Shown in pieces: positions 11,152-22,416 of a stretch of DNA of 64,000 nt. The notes below the pieces were generated by a model that did not search any database, was not told where the DNA came from, and saw only the letters and a list, made by a program, of their open reading frames with translations. Source of the stretch: Parapristionchus giblindavisi (Eukaryota > Nematoda > Chromadorea > Rhabditida > Diplogasteridae); the NCBI GenBank assembly GCA_943737045.1, contig CALSFV010000009.1:1662684-1726683 (forward strand). Direction: 5' to 3'. Both the position numbers and the translations under genes were made by a program. Numbering within the stretch: the stretch's first letter is position 1; every line of letters starts with the position of its first letter.

Positions 11152-12698
11152 TGAGGCCGCTTGCGTAAGAGTCAACTAAAATCAGTGAACTCTGGCACAG
11201 TCAAAAAATCAAATTTTGTGTATGGGGGTTCTCAAGGGTGCTGATGACGATGGTGATGTTCATTTTGCACATAGAGCCACCGTTGAGGAGAGACGACGTC
11301 GGGTTGAAATCGCGTTTATAGTCTTTTCTTGTCATCCGATGGTGCGAAAATTTTCAAACTATGCCACCTGAGGCAGATTTTGATGGTGATCACGTCTGTC
11401 TAATTCATTTTTCATGAAATAGTTTTCAATATTTTCAAAAATAGAATTTCTGTCAAAGATAAAAGTATATTTTACGAGATACATAGATCGGACCGGAATG
11501 GCTTCAGGATCTCATGGAAAAAATTTCAGCCAATTTGTTCCCGCGAAATTCGAGAAAATCAACTTTTAGTGTAGCCATTTTGCCGTTGAAGTGGAGACAA
11601 GAGGTGAGAGAGTGTGGTGGTGCGAGAGAGCAGAGAGACACTCTCTCGTCCACTCCCCTTCACGGCTGGGATTTTTTGAAAATAATTTCAAAAAATATTT
11701 TGATCAAAAAATTCAAAAAATGGCTCAAAAATTTTTGAATTCAAAAAAATTTTGAAAATAATCGTCACTTTGTTTAAAAGGATAATGAGCAATTCAGAAT
11801 CATCATTTTTGCCTAAAAAGTGGTTAAAACAGTCAATTACGCAATTAACCGAATTCTGAAACATGAAAAACATGATACTATATTTTTTTCACTTTTTAAA
11901 AATTCTACGTCAGTGCACTGGGCAAACTAATCCACACCAAAACCTTTAGAATCCACTTCATCAAGACAGTGAAAAGGATAAAAATGGGAATCTTGTTAAG
12001 TTTAGTCAAATTTTGTCACAATTTTCCATAAATGTTTCACTTTTTCATGTTTTAACGGTACTTTTTTACATAATTTATTTTTTTGATTTTTTTGAGAAAA
12101 ATTCAAAAAACTTTTTTGATTTTGAATTTTTTGAAATGGTCAAAAAATTCAAAAAATTCAAAAAATCAAAATCAAAAAATCCCAGCCCTGCTCCCCTTCC
12201 TTCCTATGTCGGTCGCCCCACCTGCCTCTCTGCTCTCTCCCACAGTAATACTCTCTCGCCTCTTGCCTCCACTTCCATCGGCAAAATGATTACATTAAAA
12301 GTTGATTTTCTCGAATTTCGCGGGAGCAAATTCGGTGAATTTTTTTTCCATGAGATCCTGAAGCCATTCCGGTCCGATCTATGCATCTCGCAAAATACAC
12401 TTTAAGAGAAATTCTATTTTTGAAAATTTCTGAAACTATTTCATGAAAAATGAATTAGACAGACGTGATCACCATCAAAATCTGCCTCAGGTGGCATAAT
12501 TTACAAATTTTGGCACCATCGGATGACGAGAAAAGACTAAAAACGCGATTTCAACCCGACGTCTTCTGGCCTCAACGGTAGCTCTATGTGAAAAATGAAC
12601 ATCACCATCGTCATTGGCACCCTTGAGAACCCCCATACACAAAATTTGATTTTTTGACTGTGCCGGCACTTAGTCGAGTCTTACGCAAACGGCCTCAT
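11152..12698. mobile_element. 1.5-kb foldback element with arms of about 550 bp
   Basis: The left end TGAGGCCGCTTGCGTAAGAG is mirrored by CTTACGCAAACGGCCTCA at the right, with TA at both flanks. Both arms carry the CCCCCATACAC and TTTCAACCCGACGTC blocks in opposite orientation. The inner part is rich in AAATTTTTTGAA-type tracts. The arms contain ORFs of 60-130 residues that mirror one another, so they are unlikely to be genes. A GTAAGACTCGACTAA motif near the right end resembles the ends of the TTAA-flanked foldbacks at 22.5 and 37 kb. Confidence 0.7.
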
Positions 12699-12699
12699 A

Positions 12700-13345
12700 T
12701 AAGTTTATCTAATTCCTAAATGTATAACCATAATCATGCATGTATGTATCATAGATATATGCATAAATGTATGAAAGAGGCCTTTCACATTTTTGTTTAA
12801 AACATTTTTTTCTGAGTGCACTTCGTCCATTCATTACCTGTTTGCCAGCACCTTCGAGAAGGTTTAGAGTGTGACCGCTCTCTCTCTTTCTCCTTCAGTT
12901 CTTTCCTTTGGTGTGACGTCTTTGCCCTGGCAATTTCTCTTTCTCTTTGTGTGACCTTCTTTTCCCTTCCTCACTGTGGCCGATCACAATCACACATTTG
13001 CTCCAATTGAACTAGACGCACGCGACGCGACACGCAAACGCGTTGGGCTAGAGTGGAAGCGTGATGAGAGTGACGCGTGACCAGATACGCAAAGGAAGGA
13101 GAGAACCTTCCAACATCGCATTCTTCCATTAACTTCTGTGAATAGAAGAGAGTCATCCTTTTCTTGTGTAGTTCGCGTTGATTTCGTGATTTTCCGTGAT
13201 CATAATTGATATTTTCTCCTTAACTTTGAAATTGTTAACAACTTTTCCTATTTTCTCTCTCTCTCTCTCTCTCTCTCGAATTAATCGAATATGTTTTCAG
13301 GGTGCTTCTCTTAATGTTTTGAGCTAACATAATACCACAAGCTAA
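12700..13345. other. intergenic region upstream of the protease gene
   Basis: This stretch contains a CT-rich tract, including a short (CT)n run at about 13253-13277. The rest shows no repeat or gene that I can support. The first exon of the protease gene begins at about 13346, so regulatory sequence for it probably lies here. Confidence 0.4.
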
Positions 13346-14892
13346 ATGAATTCTGTATGTTTTGTTGATATTTTATCTTACTAGTTAATAATCTCATGTT
13401 CAGTACATTGTCGTCAGATCAAGAGATAAATTAGTTAATGTAAGAGCCAGACAAAATGGAACAGTATCCGAGCACACCCTTCGCCGTGCTTTCCTACTAG
13501 AAAAAGACGTCCCTATCAATTTGTTCAGAAATAGTATCGCTTTGGAGTAGGTTTCTAAAGGATTTTTTAAAAGATACTACGATTTTCGTTAGCAATTTTG
13601 AATAAAGTTTTTAACGAAATTTTAATGTAAACTTTCAGATGCCGATGCGAAGGAAATGAATACATCTTTGATTTAGAAAGCGATTGGTGCGGTGCCGAGT
13701 TCAATATATCATGGGAAGAAGAGCGACGTGTTCGCCCAATTACGCCAATCCTCCAAGGTATTTTCTAAATATTTTAACGCCCCCTCGCTACCTGCTTCAT
13801 CACTGAATAGTTTGTATGATTTGCGATTGACTTATTATCTTTTATTAACCATATTTAATTTGCATGTTTTTATACAAAAATTGGGATTTTTACTTACATT
13901 ATGCATTTTAGACCATCACTCGAATGTCGCTCGATCTGAATCGCCGCGTCTCGTCGACGGTATTATATTTCAATTAGTCTAACAATTTATTGCTGGTTTT
14001 TAGAAAAGTTGGCCAAGGAGCTCCGAAATCGAATGTACTTTATTCCTCGAGATCAGACGGCTTTTCTAGACCCAGCTCATCCTTCAACCGAACGTAAAGA
14101 GAAGGGAATTAATGGCGGATCTGTATCCCCTATTTCATCCCGTGCGGCAGTGACTTTTGCGCACAGAACGCACAAAGTACTTCGCGTTTACGACGAGGGA
14201 CAAGATTTGGAAAGCAATACGCACAGTGTGGTTGAAATTAGAAAATGTGATGATTTAACCATTCGACATAAAATGAAGGTTTCTTAAAAGAAAATTTTTT
14301 TAATAATTAATTCAATAGATTGTAGGTGGTTGTGGTAGATTCGTATCACGATTTTGTCATACTATTCTCTTTTGACGGGGACGATATTTTCGATGATTTC
14401 CCCTCGTCAAAGCGTTCGCCTAGAAACTTTGAATTCTTTATCGCCTTTGGTCTGAGTCATACAACTGATGAAGGACAGCAATTGACTCATCGTTACGGCC
14501 GTATCTGTTCGGATATGGTAGACTATAGAGGAAGAATGTTGGCAAGCGCATCCATTGATTGCGGAGACTCGGGCGGCCCGTGCTATTCTGATGACCGTTC
14601 TCTTATTGGGATAATGGTATCGACCACGACAACTGATCCACGGCTCGGAGACGAATATGATCGGGCCAGCCTGGAAGAAGAGCTTCTAGAAGCTTCCGGA
14701 AACCCAGCAGATACGTGGATCACACCCGGTAGTTTAATAACAGAAGCTTACCGAGTAAGTTATTATAAATCCTATAAATTCACATATAATATTTTTTAGA
14801 AATGGCAAGTTCATCAGGGCCTTATTCCTATTCCAGCCGAGAGGGATCTTGGAGGTCCGAAACGTAAACGTAGAGCAATTGACTCAGAGTGA
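13346..14892 (+). CDS. trypsin-fold serine protease domain protein without signal peptide
   Basis: Seven exons join in frame: 13346-13354, 13404-13546, 13639-13757, 13912-13959, 14004-14278, 14326-14754 and 14800-14892, giving about 371 residues and ending in TGA. Introns are mostly 45-150 bp with GT..AG ends. Residues 1 to about 105 form a Cys-containing region (ECRCEGNEY, DWCGAEF). The protease part shows the triad in order: RAAVTFAHRTH (His), DSYHDFVILF (Asp) and SIDCGDSGGPCYSD (Ser). The C terminus has a basic PKRKRR patch. No hydrophobic leader is visible, which is unusual for S1-type proteases and suggests an intracellular or nuclear protein, or a missed first exon. The substrate is unknown. 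Confidence 0.82.
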
Positions 14893-15370
14893 CCTGTTTT
14901 CCGATTGTCAGGAATTGTTTCCGATTGATTCTTTCTTTTATTTTCCTTTTTTTTAAATTTCCGATTTATTGTGTTAACGTTAAAAAAACATACTTAAAAG
15001 GTTGGTCAGAGGATTCAGGTCTTTTGTAAAATGCATTTATTGAGCATTATTTTTATTCAAAATTGTTAGCGCAATATTTCGACCATTTCGACCACTGGAT
15101 TTCGATTTTTTTGACCACATTTTTGAAAATTGTTGAAAATAGCACATTTTCGTAGAGTTAGGACACAAGATCAATGATAATAAGCCTTAAAAAGGCTTGG
15201 AATTGCGAAAATTGAGGATGGGCGAAAAGGTGCGCTAGAACGGCAAAATACCTATTATTCATGATGGATCTAGAATTAACTATATTGTTTATATCTAGAC
15301 AAAAAAAACTTTTAAATAAAAGTTTTTTTAAAATTTTTTGAATTACGAAAAATTGTGTGAAAAATGCTGG
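14893..15370. other. AT-rich intergenic region
   Basis: This is a poly-T-rich stretch between the protease stop and the first pecanex-like coding. Short motifs such as TTTCGACCA repeat near 15075-15105, but no repeat family or RNA gene is supported. Confidence 0.4.
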
Positions 15371-15634
15371 ACATACCTCTATTCTGGCATTGATTGCCAC
15401 ATTGAGTTGTTCTATTAGAGAACTTCAATCAATACCTGAAGGAGGAAGTTCTGAAGATGAGGTGCATCTTTTTATTGATTCATCATTATCGATCGATTAG
15501 TTCTTTATTGATTGTATTCTAGGTAGAACATCATCATCCAATCTCATATAGTGATGGTCGTCGTAATCCAGTTCCTTCATCTCATCTATCATCATCTTCT
15601 CCATTCAATAAAAATCCATACATGACATCACTAC

Positions 15635-16159
15635 CAGGGTTGGGCGGAAATTTTTTCCGCTACCGATTTTTTACCGGTTTTACCGGTCTCTGACCGTAGA
15701 ATTTACCGACCGGTAGATTTTACGGTTTCTCAAGTGTAATTACCAAAATTTACACTAGATATCCTGCGTATTTTTTGGTAGTATTATGTTCTAAATCTCG
15801 AAAAAATTGGCCGTATCCGAAGGCGATTTTATGTCTGAAGAGACAGTTTCACTCTAGAAATAATTCTTGCCAAATATATTAATACAACAAATGAAATATA
15901 AATATTTTGTGTTACAACTACAGTCAAAGCAAGAACAAATTAGCAGTTTACCGTTCATATTCATTATTTGGCGCGATATTGCATTTCTGATGGAATGAAT
16001 AAACATAGGGACTAACTTCACAGAAAAAGTTTACAATTATTTAGCGATTTTATCTGCTTTTAAGAGTTTTACCGTTTTACCGATTTTTTAACGGTTCATT
16101 TGACCGGTAAATTACCGTTACCGATTTTTTTACCGGTAACCCTTTTCCGAGCAACCCTG
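15635..16159. mobile_element. hAT-type MITE in a coding exon, 8-bp target duplication
   Basis: The termini are CAGGGTTGGGCGG and a right end finishing CAACCCTG. The flanks are identical: ATCACTAC at 15627-15634 and 16160-16167. An 8-bp duplication with CAGGG-type ends is characteristic of hAT transposons. The interior has repeated ACCGGTAAAA and TTTACCGG motifs and no transposase. Removing the element and one duplication leaves the pecanex-like frame open across the site. A second copy in the opposite orientation lies at 63441-63965. Confidence 0.88.
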
Positions 16160-17023
16160 ATCACTACCATCGTCTGTTTTATTTGCTGGTGGACATTCTA
16201 CCAGACGGTATGTTATCTTTCATATTTGATCTTTAATCTTTGATCTCTTTGAAGTGGTCGTTCACGTGGTTCATTTTCATCATCATCATCAACAACATTT
16301 GGTCGTTCACCAATGATGTACAATGGTGTTCCATCTCGTTTAGTTGCTGCTATAAGAGCAACTGAAGAAATGAGAGGAAGAGTTGTTAATGATGATGAGA
16401 GAAGATTACAAGTATGATCATTATTGTTGTATTCTAGCAATCATATCATACAATATAATACTATATTATTCATATATTGAATTTATCAACTTGTCTGATC
16501 CATGTTTACATATATCCTTTTTTTCTTTTTGAAGTCAATGGTTAAAATAATAATTAAATAGAATTTATGGAAATATGAATATTGTGGACATATTAAAAAT
16601 TGAAATGGATCATAAAAGACATGAAAATGCATTGATATGATTAAATATTAGTAAATGAAATGTGTATATGTGTATAAAGTATATCTTCATTAGTTTCAGT
16701 TGATAGATCATGGAACTCGTCCATCCAATCATTCATCTCGATCATCTACTGTAGAGACTACAACACTTGAACAACTTCTTCCCTCGATGACTGAAAATGA
16801 ACGACTTGAATTCGCGAATCAAATCAATTCTGCTGAAATGAGTGCAGTATCCAATATATTTACATTATTATAGTCCTTTACATTATTATAATTATTTTTC
16901 TCATCGTTTCTGTATTTGCTGTCGCACCTGTCACGGGTGTATCAAATAAATAAATAAATAAATATTGTCCCAAACGGAATATCTGCCGATAAAGGTACGG
17001 GAGTTTCTCTCAGATGGATTATT

Positions 17024-17240
17024 TTAAGACACCGGCTCAGTAAGATTCGAGGGTTGAGCCAGTGGACATCGACCTCACCGATTTGACCCAACAATTTTTT
17101 GTGGATACCCCCCATGGCCCCCTATCACAAAATGGGTATTCATTTGGGCTGGTTCCTTGAAACACAGATGTAGCAGGTTTTCGAAATTTGAAAACTCGAT
17201 TTTCACCGATAAAAATGGAGCGACCTAGGATCACTGTTAG
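17024..17240 (+). mobile_element. possible single-arm relic of the TTAA-flanked foldback family
   Basis: TTAAGACACCGGCTCAGTAA at 17024 aligns with the ends of the foldbacks at 22551 and 36984 (TTAAGAG-CC-G-TAAGACTCGA). It is followed by a TTGAAAACTCGATTTTCA block that also occurs in the 37-kb copy. I found no mirrored right arm before the next pecanex exon at 17839. The large intron 16847-17838 otherwise holds no recognised feature. Confidence 0.35.
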
Positions 17241-18347
17241 TGTCGATTAATTAGAAGTATAAATAGACAACAAAAACTGGCTATACGACGGTCCGGAGAT
17301 CCGATCGCAAACTGATATTTTTTACCTCCTTAAAACATTCTAAAATTAATTAAAATTTTAAAACAAAAAAGTGCAGTCCAATTTTTGCCTCATCTTATAG
17401 AGCAAAAAATTCCGCGTCGAATGATCGAAAAAATTTAAAAAAATCGAAAGGTACCTATTTTGAGACAAATGGACCTGAATTTGACACGAAAATATTTTTG
17501 CGTTCAAACCCCCTCATGTTTGCACTCCTATTGAAGAGCTCGTCGAGTAGAGCACCTTTCATGTTGAACGTTTTGTCTGAAACTCATGTACAAAAGAAAT
17601 ACATGAATTAAGATTTAGTGGATCCAAATCATTTCGATCGCTTGTATCTTGAGAACAAACGACTTTCATAGAATACGACCAACATAAAAAATGACGCACT
17701 CGACGAGTACTTTAAAATGAGTATAAACATGGGAAAGATCCAGCAACTTTTTTATTAAGACCATTTTCGAGTCCTTTTTTTTCAGCATAGGAGACTAAAT
17801 TTTTTTGTGAAAACACAACATTATTGATTATTTGATAGGTATCAAATACAAAGAAGGAGTACTACTACAACTTGTCCATCATTCCATTCTTCAAGAATTC
17901 ATTTAAGATAAAGATTTGATCTTTGATCTTTTGATCTCTAATCTATGATCTATCTCTATATGGATCGTTTATCAATAACAGCTCTATTTGATCGCAATCG
18001 ATCGATATTTTCTGTTCTATTCGATATTCTATTAGCTACTCTTCTATCATATGTAACTGTTAATGTTCTATGTACTCGTAAGTCTCCGCCCATTTCTACC
18101 GTAATCAATCGTAATCATTCTTTCCTTTAAGATATCTATCATGATGTATCACTCGTTGTATTCGCTTTCGTCACTGCAAGTGCACATCCGGTCCGGTTTT
18201 TCGATTTTTGTGAAATCTTGGCTCAAAATCCGGTCACGTTTTCCGATTTTTGTGACATTTTGGCTCAAAATCCTGTCAGGCTTGGTACTTTGTAACATAC
18301 TTTTCGAACTATCTATATCTTGAACAGAGATCAAAGATCAATCATGA

Positions 18348-18491
<144 letters not shown>

Positions 18492-19045
18492 TAAAAGGTG
18501 TCCATTCCATTCTAACTCTTCTTCATTATATCATCATCATCATTATTTATCTAGGTAGCATATTCTCGTCCATTTTATCTTCTTATTCTACCTTCAATGT
18601 TCTTCTTCTTCATTTTCTTGTTCCTCAAAACATTCGGGACACAGCTGCACCATGGAATTGGAATGTTTATCGGTAGACTTGCTCATTTGTACCGTAATCA
18701 TTCATCAATCGATATCATATTGCAGTCTACCACAAACATCATGGGATGCTATCATTCTCGCTTTACGTGACTTCGTGTCCACACTTATTCTACTTCTTCC
18801 TGTTATTTGTACAGTAGGATGGATGCCACAGGTATCGATCGATCGATTGATTTATTTACTTATTGATTGATTGATGTAGGTATCAACATTGATGCATCAG
18901 ATCCCTGAACAAGTGGATATGCATATATTTGGAGGAACAGCTTCATTTGGTATATAATCAATCAATATGATAATAAGTAATCAATATGATATTATAGGTG
19001 CATTAAGTGCTCTAGCTCAACTTTCTCGTACAATAGTATGTGCAT

Positions 19046-19457
19046 CAGGGCTGTGCGTAAAATCTTTTTCGTAAAATTTTCGTAAAATGTAATCTAACGA
19101 CTTTTTTCTCGTAAAAATCGTAAAATATTCCTAAAACATTTTGAGCCAAATTTATAAGAAATTGTCCCTAAAGCATTTCGTGAAAAAAGATATGAAACAA
19201 GTGAATGTTCAAAAACGACTCTCTTATGCAAGGGGCAGACGATAAGCAAGAAATTTCCGACAAAAAATTGTAGAAAATTATGTATACATCTCCAAAGACT
19301 GACTTTCCGCCAATTCCTGTCAATAATTTCACCAATTATTCAGTTTTTTTACCATTTTTTTCGATTCGATAAATTTTCAACATTTCGTAAAATTTTACGA
19401 AAAAAAGTCGAAAACGTAAAATTCTTAAAATCTTAAAACTTAAAATGCACAGCCCTG
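19046..19457. mobile_element. hAT-like MITE with CAGGGCTGTGC ends
   Basis: CAGGGCTGTGCGTAAAATC at the left is mirrored by AAAATGCACAGCCCTG at the right. The interior is rich in TCGTAAAATTTT-type repeats. The flanking 8-mers do not match, so either the duplication has decayed or flanking sequence was lost. Pecanex-like coding ends exactly at its left border. Confidence 0.65.
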
Positions 19458-20019
19458 ATAGGAACGATATCTTCTTTAACAAAAAACTTCTATTTACACA
19501 TTATTATAATTATTATTATGAAGAGTATACGGTTGACTTAAACACAGATCGATAAACTGAAATTAATCCTTAAAACTTAGTTAGGAAACAAAAAAATCTA
19601 CAGTATCATAAATATTAGGGTGGCGAGAATCAGTCACTAGTCACTAGTCCTAGTGACAGTCTTTCTCTACTCAACCGAGAGAGGCACATTTACGACCTCT
19701 CGCGCAACGGTTAGTAGTGATGAGGTCATCGAAACATTAGTGACTAATTTTAACTACTCTTTTTCTACTCCTTTTGGGTTTTCTCGGCTATAAGTAATCG
19801 AAATTTGCAAATCTGAATATTTTTGGAATCTACAAGCAAAGGGCTATTCAACAAGCCTAAAATTGACTGCCAAAGATAACTTTTAAATTTCGTCGAATTC
19901 TCATGTTATGCATTCCAGCACTTCCGATAAGTCGGATAGGAAGACTATTATAATATCATTTATGTACAGATCCCATCAAGCCTTATCTCACGCCTTATAA
20001 CAGCACCTTCAACAGACAC

Positions 20020-20090
20020 CCATAGTCTAATGGTAAGTGTCCGGTTGAAGTAACGATCGAGCGGGTTCGAGTCCTGACAATGCTAATGAT
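20020..20090 (+). other. tRNA-like sequence with A- and B-box motifs (tRNA relic or SINE head)
   Basis: TAGTCTAATGG matches the pol III A box and GGTTCGAGTCC matches the B box at a tRNA-like spacing. The T arm folds mostly correctly, but the acceptor ends do not pair and no good anticodon stem is present. It is not a functional tRNA by eye. It lies in the otherwise empty region between the MITE at 19.4 kb and the arginine kinase relic. Confidence 0.35.
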
Positions 20091-20225
20091 TTTTGTCATT
20101 ATTTCCTATATCTGTGGCAGAGTTATCGCGTTGGGGAACAATTGCGAGAATTCAAACACTGAAAAGTATAGGGGTTACAGTCTCTTTAATACAATAATTA
20201 TTATGACTGATCTCAACGATTAAAG

Positions 20226-21622
20226 GAGTTCAGAATTTGGATGCTGGAGTAGAAGTTTATGCTCCAGATGCTGAAGCATATAAGGTATTGTATTCAATCA
20301 ATCGATATTTATTGATTATTGATTGGTTCAGACTTTTTCTCCTCTATTCGATAAGATTATTGAAGATTATCATGGATTCTCACCTAAAGATAAACAACCT
20401 CCAACAGATCTTGGAGAAGGAAAGACAAAGGTAATCAATACTTGAATACAGTAATCAGACTATCGTTGTAGGAATTCCCTCCTCTTGATCCTGAAGGAAA
20501 GTACATCACGTCTACTCGTATCCGTTGTGGTCGATCTGTTAAGGGTAATCGATTGATTATCATTCCATTACCGTAATCTAATACTGTAATTCCATTCAGG
20601 ATATCCATTTAATCCTCTTCTTAAACAAGATGATTATCTTGCAATAGAAGGAAAGGTCAAGGAAGCATTCTCTGGATTTATTGATAAGGAATTGAAGGCA
20701 TACGATATAATCAAACGATAATCGATATACCTATACCGTAATCTATTAAAGTGAACTTATTATCCCCTTGATGGAATGACTAAAGAAACACAGAAGAAAC
20801 TTATTGCTGATCATTTCCTTTTCAAAGAAGGAGATAGACATCTTCAAGCTGCTAATGCTTGTAACTTCTTGCCTAAGGTACTTTAGATGGATTACTGTAT
20901 GTATAGATCTGTATTAAGGTAGATATAGATTTCTGTAGTTGCGGCAGATTACTGTAATATGACATTTTTTTCCTTATCTGGGTAAATGTTTTCGTTTCTT
21001 CTTCTTTCATCGCACGTTTCATTGTTTATTCATCAATACGTATAAATATTATTATTATAATGAAGAAGATCATATGAGAATCATTTCAATGCAAGAATGA
21101 TCAGATGCTGGAACTGTTCTTGATCCATTGATTAGAGGAGTTAAGGTACGGTAGATTATGATTACTGTAGATCATAGGACACGGTACTTATTGAATATTA
21201 TAGGGAATTGAATCTCGTGTACGATTTTCACGTGATGATAGGTTGGGATGGTTAACTTTCTGTCCTACAAATCTTGGTTCGACAGTTAGAGCTTCAGTTC
21301 ATATCAAACTAGATAAAATTAGTACTCGTAAGGACTTTAATGTAAGTTATTATTATATCCAATCAATCAATAAAATGTATTTATTTATTGATTAAAGGAA
21401 ATCAGTGAGAAACTTAATCTTCAAGTTCGTGGAATTCATGCAGAACATTCTGAGAGTGAAGGAGGAGTTTATGATATATCTAATAAGGTTTATTGATTGA
21501 TTATCGATTGATCGATCAACCAATAATTATAGGCTCGTCTTGGTCTTAGTGAATATCAAGCAGTTAAGCAAATGTATGATGGAGTGGAGAAATTGATTGA
21601 AATGGAGAAACAAATGAAATAG
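20226..21622 (+). pseudogene. arginine kinase pseudogene, 5'-truncated, with two in-frame TGA codons
   Basis: The exons translate to arginine kinase (phosphagen:ATP guanidino kinase, which makes phosphoarginine as an energy buffer). The visible blocks, in order, are [87 protein letters not shown], the active-site Cys in [19 protein letters not shown], and [18 protein letters not shown], ending MEKQMK and TAG. The N-terminal portion is missing. The segment expected between NACNFLPK (about 20878) and EDHMRI (about 21065) is absent. TGA occurs where conserved glycines are expected, before TYYPLDG and after ISMQE. The intron before YYPLDG would need a GC donor. It is probably non-functional. Confidence 0.85.
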
Positions 21623-21851
21623 ATGAAAGATATTAGATTATGTAGAATAGAGTAGATCTCTAATCATTACCCATCCAATTGATAAATTATTATTTGTTAA
21701 CAACTGTAATATTTGAATTTAATGAATATGAAAAGGAGAAATGAAGATGAATAAAGTAAAGTAAAGTGTACTGTTGAAAGACTGTTACTGTTGAGTCTCC
21801 AATCTATTGTTCATGGTCTATTGGTTTGAAGGAGAAATGAGGCGAATAGTA

Positions 21852-22416
21852 CAGGGTGCGGCAGAATTACGGGGATAAGACTTTTAGTATCGGCTTTTGG
21901 GTGTTCCACCGGCGTTCTCGAAATCATTCCATTAAAGCTCATCATTATGAGTATCTCGTATCTTATTTTGGTGATGATTTGTTTTCATTCACAATCAGTG
22001 AAATGGCATGTCGTAGTCTCTACCGCGCTTTCATTTTTCGTCTGTACCAACCCGATGTCGCACTTTCGGAAACCATTAGGAGGCTTAAATTGCATCGCTC
22101 GATCGTCCACAAAGCAATCAAACGCTTCCATGAGTTCAATACTGTTTATGATCCACAAACTATAAGGCAGGAAAACCTTTGATGCTGCGAAGAAGGCCGT
22201 CAAGATTGACATACCGTACCTGTCCGCCATCGTCCATGCGTACCCGATCCCTTTAAAGCCAGTTAATCCCGCGAAATTTAGCAGAATTGAGAAGTAGTCA
22301 TTGATTGTTGTTGCTATGATAGTTGTTGATAAAATGTTATAAGTTGAGCCGATTTGCTCAATACATGTGATGAGGGGAGATGAAATATCTTGTCCCCGTA
22401 ATTCTGCCGCACCCTG
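21852..22416 (+). mobile_element. internally deleted Tc1/mariner-superfamily element
   Basis: The terminal inverted repeats read CAGGGTGCGGCAGAATTACG and its complement, and both flanks carry TA (21850-21851 and 22417-22418). The left half encodes an HTH-like stretch with SETIRRLKLHRSIVHKAIKRF, typical of the N terminus of IS630/mariner-type transposases. The right half encodes AAKKAVKIDIPYLSAIVHAY-like sequence ending in a stop, probably the transposase C terminus in another frame. The DDE core is deleted, so the copy is non-autonomous. Confidence 0.8.

Noticed and set aside
12013..12405. 130-codon ORF in the 11-12.7 kb foldback
   Set aside because: It is made of AAATTTTTT-type tracts in the arm and is mirrored by similar frames in the other arm.
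20226..21622. Recoding of TGA as glycine
   Set aside because: Several complete genes in the window stop at TGA, and this gene also lacks its 5' part and an internal segment, so loss of function is simpler.
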